DNA of 56,918 nt from Pseudomonas paralcaligenes (GTDB lineage: Bacteria > Pseudomonadota > Gammaproteobacteria > Pseudomonadales > Pseudomonadaceae). A model generated the notes under the pieces. The model did not search any database. It saw only the letters and a list, made by a program, of their open reading frames with translations, and was not told the origin of the DNA. The translations under genes and the position numbers were made by a program. The DNA is taken from contig NZ_BPFX01000049.1 in the NCBI RefSeq assembly GCF_019655855.1, positions 1-56,918 of the forward strand. Reading direction: 5' to 3'. Of this stretch, positions 54,321 through 56,918 are shown in pieces (the stretch's first letter is position 1; the number at the start of each line of letters is the position of its first letter).

Positions 54321-56498
54321 ATGACTGAGCGCGTTCAAGTAGGTGGTCTGCAGGTCGCCAAGGCCCTTTACGACTTCATCAACAACGAAGCCATCCCGGG
54401 CACCGGCGTCGCTGCCGAGCAATTCTGGGCCGGCGCCGAAGCCGTGATCAACGATCTGGCTCCGAAGAACCGCGCCCTGCTGGCCAAACGCGACGAGCTG
54501 CAAGCCAAGATCGACGCCTGGCACCAGGCCCGCAAGGGCCAGGCGCATGACGCCGCCGCCTACAAGAGCTTCCTCCAGGAAATCGGCTACCTGCTGCCGG
54601 AACCGGCCGACTTCCAGGCCACCACCGCCAACGTCGACGACGAGATCGCCCGCCTGGCCGGCCCGCAGCTGGTGGTGCCGGTGATGAACGCGCGCTTCGC
54701 CCTGAACGCCTCCAACGCCCGCTGGGGCTCGCTGTACGACGCCCTCTACGGCACCGACGTGATCAGCGAAGAGAACGGCGCCGAGAAGGGCAAGGGCTAC
54801 AACAAGGTCCGCGGCGACAAGGTCATCGCCTTCGCCCGCGCCTTCCTCGACGAAGCCGCCCCGCTGGAAGGCGCCTCCCACGTCGACGCCGCCGCCTACG
54901 CCATCGTCGACGGCGAACTGGCCGTGACCCTGGGCAACGGCGGCACCGCCAGCCTGAAGAACCCGGCCCAGTTCGTCGCCTTCCAGGGCGATGCCAGCGC
55001 GCCGATCGCCGTGCTGCTCAAGCACAACGGCCTGCACTTCGAGATCCAGATCGACGCCTCCAGCCCGATCGGCCAGACCGATGCCGCCGGCGTCAAGGAC
55101 GTGCTGATGGAAGCCGCCCTGACCACCATCATGGACTGCGAAGACTCCGTCGCCGCCGTCGACGCCGACGACAAGGTCGTCGTCTACCGCAACTGGCTGG
55201 GCCTGATGAAGGGCGACCTGGCCGAGGAAGTCAGCAAGGGCGGCAGCACCTTCACCCGCACCATGAACCCGGACCGCGTCTACACCAAGGCCGACGGCTC
55301 CGAGCTGACCCTGCACGGCCGCTCCCTGCTGTTCGTGCGCAACGTCGGCCACCTGATGACCAACCCGGCCATCCTCGACGCCGCCGGCAACGAGATTCCG
55401 GAAGGCATCCAGGATGCCCTGTTCACCAGCCTGATCGCCGTGCACAACCTCAACGGCAACACCAGCCGCAAGAACACCCGCACCGGCTCGGTCTACATCG
55501 TCAAGCCGAAGATGCACGGCCCGGAAGAAGTCGCCTTCACCGGCGAGATCTTCAGCCGCGTCGAAGACGTGCTCGGCCTGGCCCGCAACACCCTGAAAGT
55601 CGGCATCATGGACGAAGAGCGCCGCACCACCGTCAACCTCAAGGCCTGCATCCAGGCGGCCAGCGAGCGCGTGGTGTTCATCAACACCGGCTTCCTCGAC
55701 CGTACCGGTGACGAAATCCACACCTCCATGGAAGCCGGCGCAGTGGTGCGCAAGGCCGCCATGAAGAGCGAGAAGTGGATCGGCGCCTACGAGAACAACA
55801 ACGTCGACATCGGCCTGGCCACCGGCCTGCAGGGCCGCGCCCAGATCGGCAAGGGCATGTGGGCCATGCCCGACCTGATGGCCGGCATGGTCGAGCAGAA
55901 GATCGTCCACCCGCTGGCCGGCGCCAACACCGCCTGGGTACCGTCGCCGACCGCCGCCACCCTGCACGCCCTGCACTACCACAAGGTCGACGTGTTCGCC
56001 CGCCAGGCCGAACTGGCCAAGCGCGCCCCGGCGTCCATCGACGACATCCTGACCATCCCGCTGGCACCCGACACCAACTGGACCGCCGAAGAGATCCAGA
56101 ACGAACTGGACAACAACTCCCAGGGCATCCTCGGCTACGTGGTGCGCTGGATCGACCAGGGCGTCGGCTGCTCCAAGGTGCCGGACATCAACGACGTCGG
56201 CCTGATGGAAGACCGCGCCACCCTGCGCATCTCCAGCCAGCTGCTGGCCAACTGGCTGCGCCACGGCATCGTCAGCGAAGAGCAGATCGTCGCCAGCCTC
56301 AAGCGCATGGCCCCGGTGGTCGACCGCCAGAACGCCAACGACCCGCTGTACCGCCCGCTGGCGCCGGACTTCGACGGCAACATCGCCTTCCAGGCCGCCC
56401 TGGAACTGGTGGTCGAAGGCACCAAACAGCCGAACGGCTACACCGAGCCGGTCCTGCACCGCCGCCGCCGCGAGTTCAAGGCCGCCAACGGCCTCTGA
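54321..56498 (+). CDS. glcB: Malate synthase G
   Basis: GlcB condenses glyoxylate with acetyl-CoA to malate, the second glyoxylate-shunt step and the exit from glycolate/glycine breakdown. The ATG at 54321 follows GAGG and gives 725 residues, the normal length of the single-chain G isoform. Visible features are the TIM-barrel catalytic region [23 protein letters not shown]-like [41 protein letters not shown] with the catalytic acidic residues, and the C-terminal plug. A strong terminator follows. Confidence 0.97.
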   Translation: MTERVQVGGLQVAKALYDFINNEAIPGTGVAAEQFWAGAEAVINDLAPKNRALLAKRDELQAKIDAWHQARKGQAHDAAAYKSFLQEIGYLLPEPADFQATTANVDDEIARLAGPQLVVPVMNARFALNASNARWGSLYDALYGTDVISEENGAEKGKGYNKVRGDKVIAFARAFLDEAAPLEGASHVDAAAYAIVDGELAVTLGNGGTASLKNPAQFVAFQGDASAPIAVLLKHNGLHFEIQIDASSPIGQTDAAGVKDVLMEAALTTIMDCEDSVAAVDADDKVVVYRNWLGLMKGDLAEEVSKGGSTFTRTMNPDRVYTKADGSELTLHGRSLLFVRNVGHLMTNPAILDAAGNEIPEGIQDALFTSLIAVHNLNGNTSRKNTRTGSVYIVKPKMHGPEEVAFTGEIFSRVEDVLGLARNTLKVGIMDEERRTTVNLKACIQAASERVVFINTGFLDRTGDEIHTSMEAGAVVRKAAMKSEKWIGAYENNNVDIGLATGLQGRAQIGKGMWAMPDLMAGMVEQKIVHPLAGANTAWVPSPTAATLHALHYHKVDVFARQAELAKRAPASIDDILTIPLAPDTNWTAEEIQNELDNNSQGILGYVVRWIDQGVGCSKVPDINDVGLMEDRATLRISSQLLANWLRHGIVSEEQIVASLKRMAPVVDRQNANDPLYRPLAPDFDGNIAFQAALELVVEGTKQPNGYTEPVLHRRRREFKAANGL

Positions 56499-56518
56499 TC
56501 CGCGACAGGTAGAGAAAG

Positions 56519-56543
56519 AACCGCCCTCCGGGGCGGTTTTTTT
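56519..56543 (+). terminator. glcB: Intrinsic terminator of glcB
   Basis: AACCGCCC, a TCCG loop, GGGCGGTT and a run of seven T residues, 21 bp after the stop. This is a strong rho-independent terminator. Confidence 0.93.
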
Positions 56544-56574
56544 ATGGCCATATCCCCGTTAGTTGTTGCACGCC

Positions 56575-56622
56575 TTGTAGGAGCGGATTTATCGGCGAAA
56601 TTCGCGGCCAATGCTCCCACAA
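56575..56622. repeat. Pseudomonas REP-type palindrome
   Basis: TTGTAGGAGC (56575-56584) and GCTCCCACAA (56613-56622) form the outer, nearly perfect arms. The interior GGATTTATCGGCGAAATTCGC is the typical REP core of pseudomonads. The remaining 56623-56880 holds no recognised gene or signal. Confidence 0.75.
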
Positions 56623-56880
56623 AAGCAGGGTTGCGCCACCAACACGCCATGGGACATAGCCTTTTTATGGCCATGTCGTGTTGCAGACGCCATAGCTACC
56701 CAGCGGAAACGGCCTGCCTGCAATATCAATGGGAACCCATAGGATGGGGAGGCCACAGGCAATAACCCCACCCGCGCAATCGACCATGGCACAGCCAGTG
56801 GGTTACGCCAGCAAGCGGCTGCCCCAACCTGCGCGTTGCGCGGCCAAGCCCCTCTAATCCGGACGCTGCCGCTGCCTGCC

Positions 56881-56910
56881 CCTGGGTCCCCGCCTACGCG
56901 GGGATGACGG
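56881..56910. repeat. REP-like half repeat at the right edge
   Basis: CCTGGGTCCCCGCCTACGCG followed by GGGATGACGG is the reverse complement of the left half of the repeat at 14371, with an intact GTCCCCGC/GCGGGGAT hairpin. The window ends eight bases later, so a second half may lie beyond it. Confidence 0.6.
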
Positions 56911-56918
56911 TTTCGGAA

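Noticed and set aside
53697..56459. A 920-codon minus-strand frame antisense to glcB joined to the acetyltransferase
   Set aside because: The acetyltransferase begins at 54152; the upstream part is a shadow of glcB.

Overview
The window is a stretch of Pseudomonas chromosome. Coding density and G+C are high, and most genes match the Pseudomonas aeruginosa core in sequence and order: aroK-pilQPONM / ponA / maeB / rpmE / priA / argS / hslVU / phaC1-phaZ-phaC2-phaD / phaFI / ubiE-ubiJ-ubiB / hisIE / tatABC / rsmE. It is not P. aeruginosa itself, because later segments carry accessory genes and a different gene order. No tRNA, rRNA, CRISPR array, transposase or prophage was seen.

Left third (1-19.5 kb): the 5' part of shikimate kinase, the type IV pilus alignment and secretin operon pilMNOPQ read leftwards, the divergent bifunctional penicillin-binding protein ponA, malic enzyme, an M48 lipoprotein protease and a secreted thermonuclease downstream of rpmE, primosome helicase priA, argS with a SPOR-domain protein, and the heat-shock protease hslVU behind a clear sigma-32-type promoter.

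Middle (19.5-32.8 kb): the complete medium-chain-length polyhydroxyalkanoate locus (two synthases, depolymerase, TetR-type activator and convergent phasin genes), late ubiquinone genes, the hisI/hisE pair, the Tat secretion operon and rsmE.

Accessory part (32.8-44.8 kb): a lower-G+C two-gene islet that may be a papain-like cysteine-peptidase toxin with a periplasmic beta-propeller partner; a polar amino-acid ABC transporter; dtd and pip; and a tightly overlapping six-gene cluster combining a hot-dog dehydratase, an ABC exporter, an acyl carrier protein, a ketosynthase and a chain-length-factor-like protein. This cluster looks like a minimal type II fatty-acid or polyketide line with its own exporter.

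Right part (44.8-56.9 kb): the dctB/dctD C4-dicarboxylate two-component system, the dTDP-L-rhamnose operon rmlBACD, rarD, a 680-bp gene-free interval with three regularly built DnaA-box-like modules, an ACT-domain protein, a GNAT acetyltransferase and malate synthase G (glcB). Several palindromic repeats of Pseudomonas REP-like type lie between genes.
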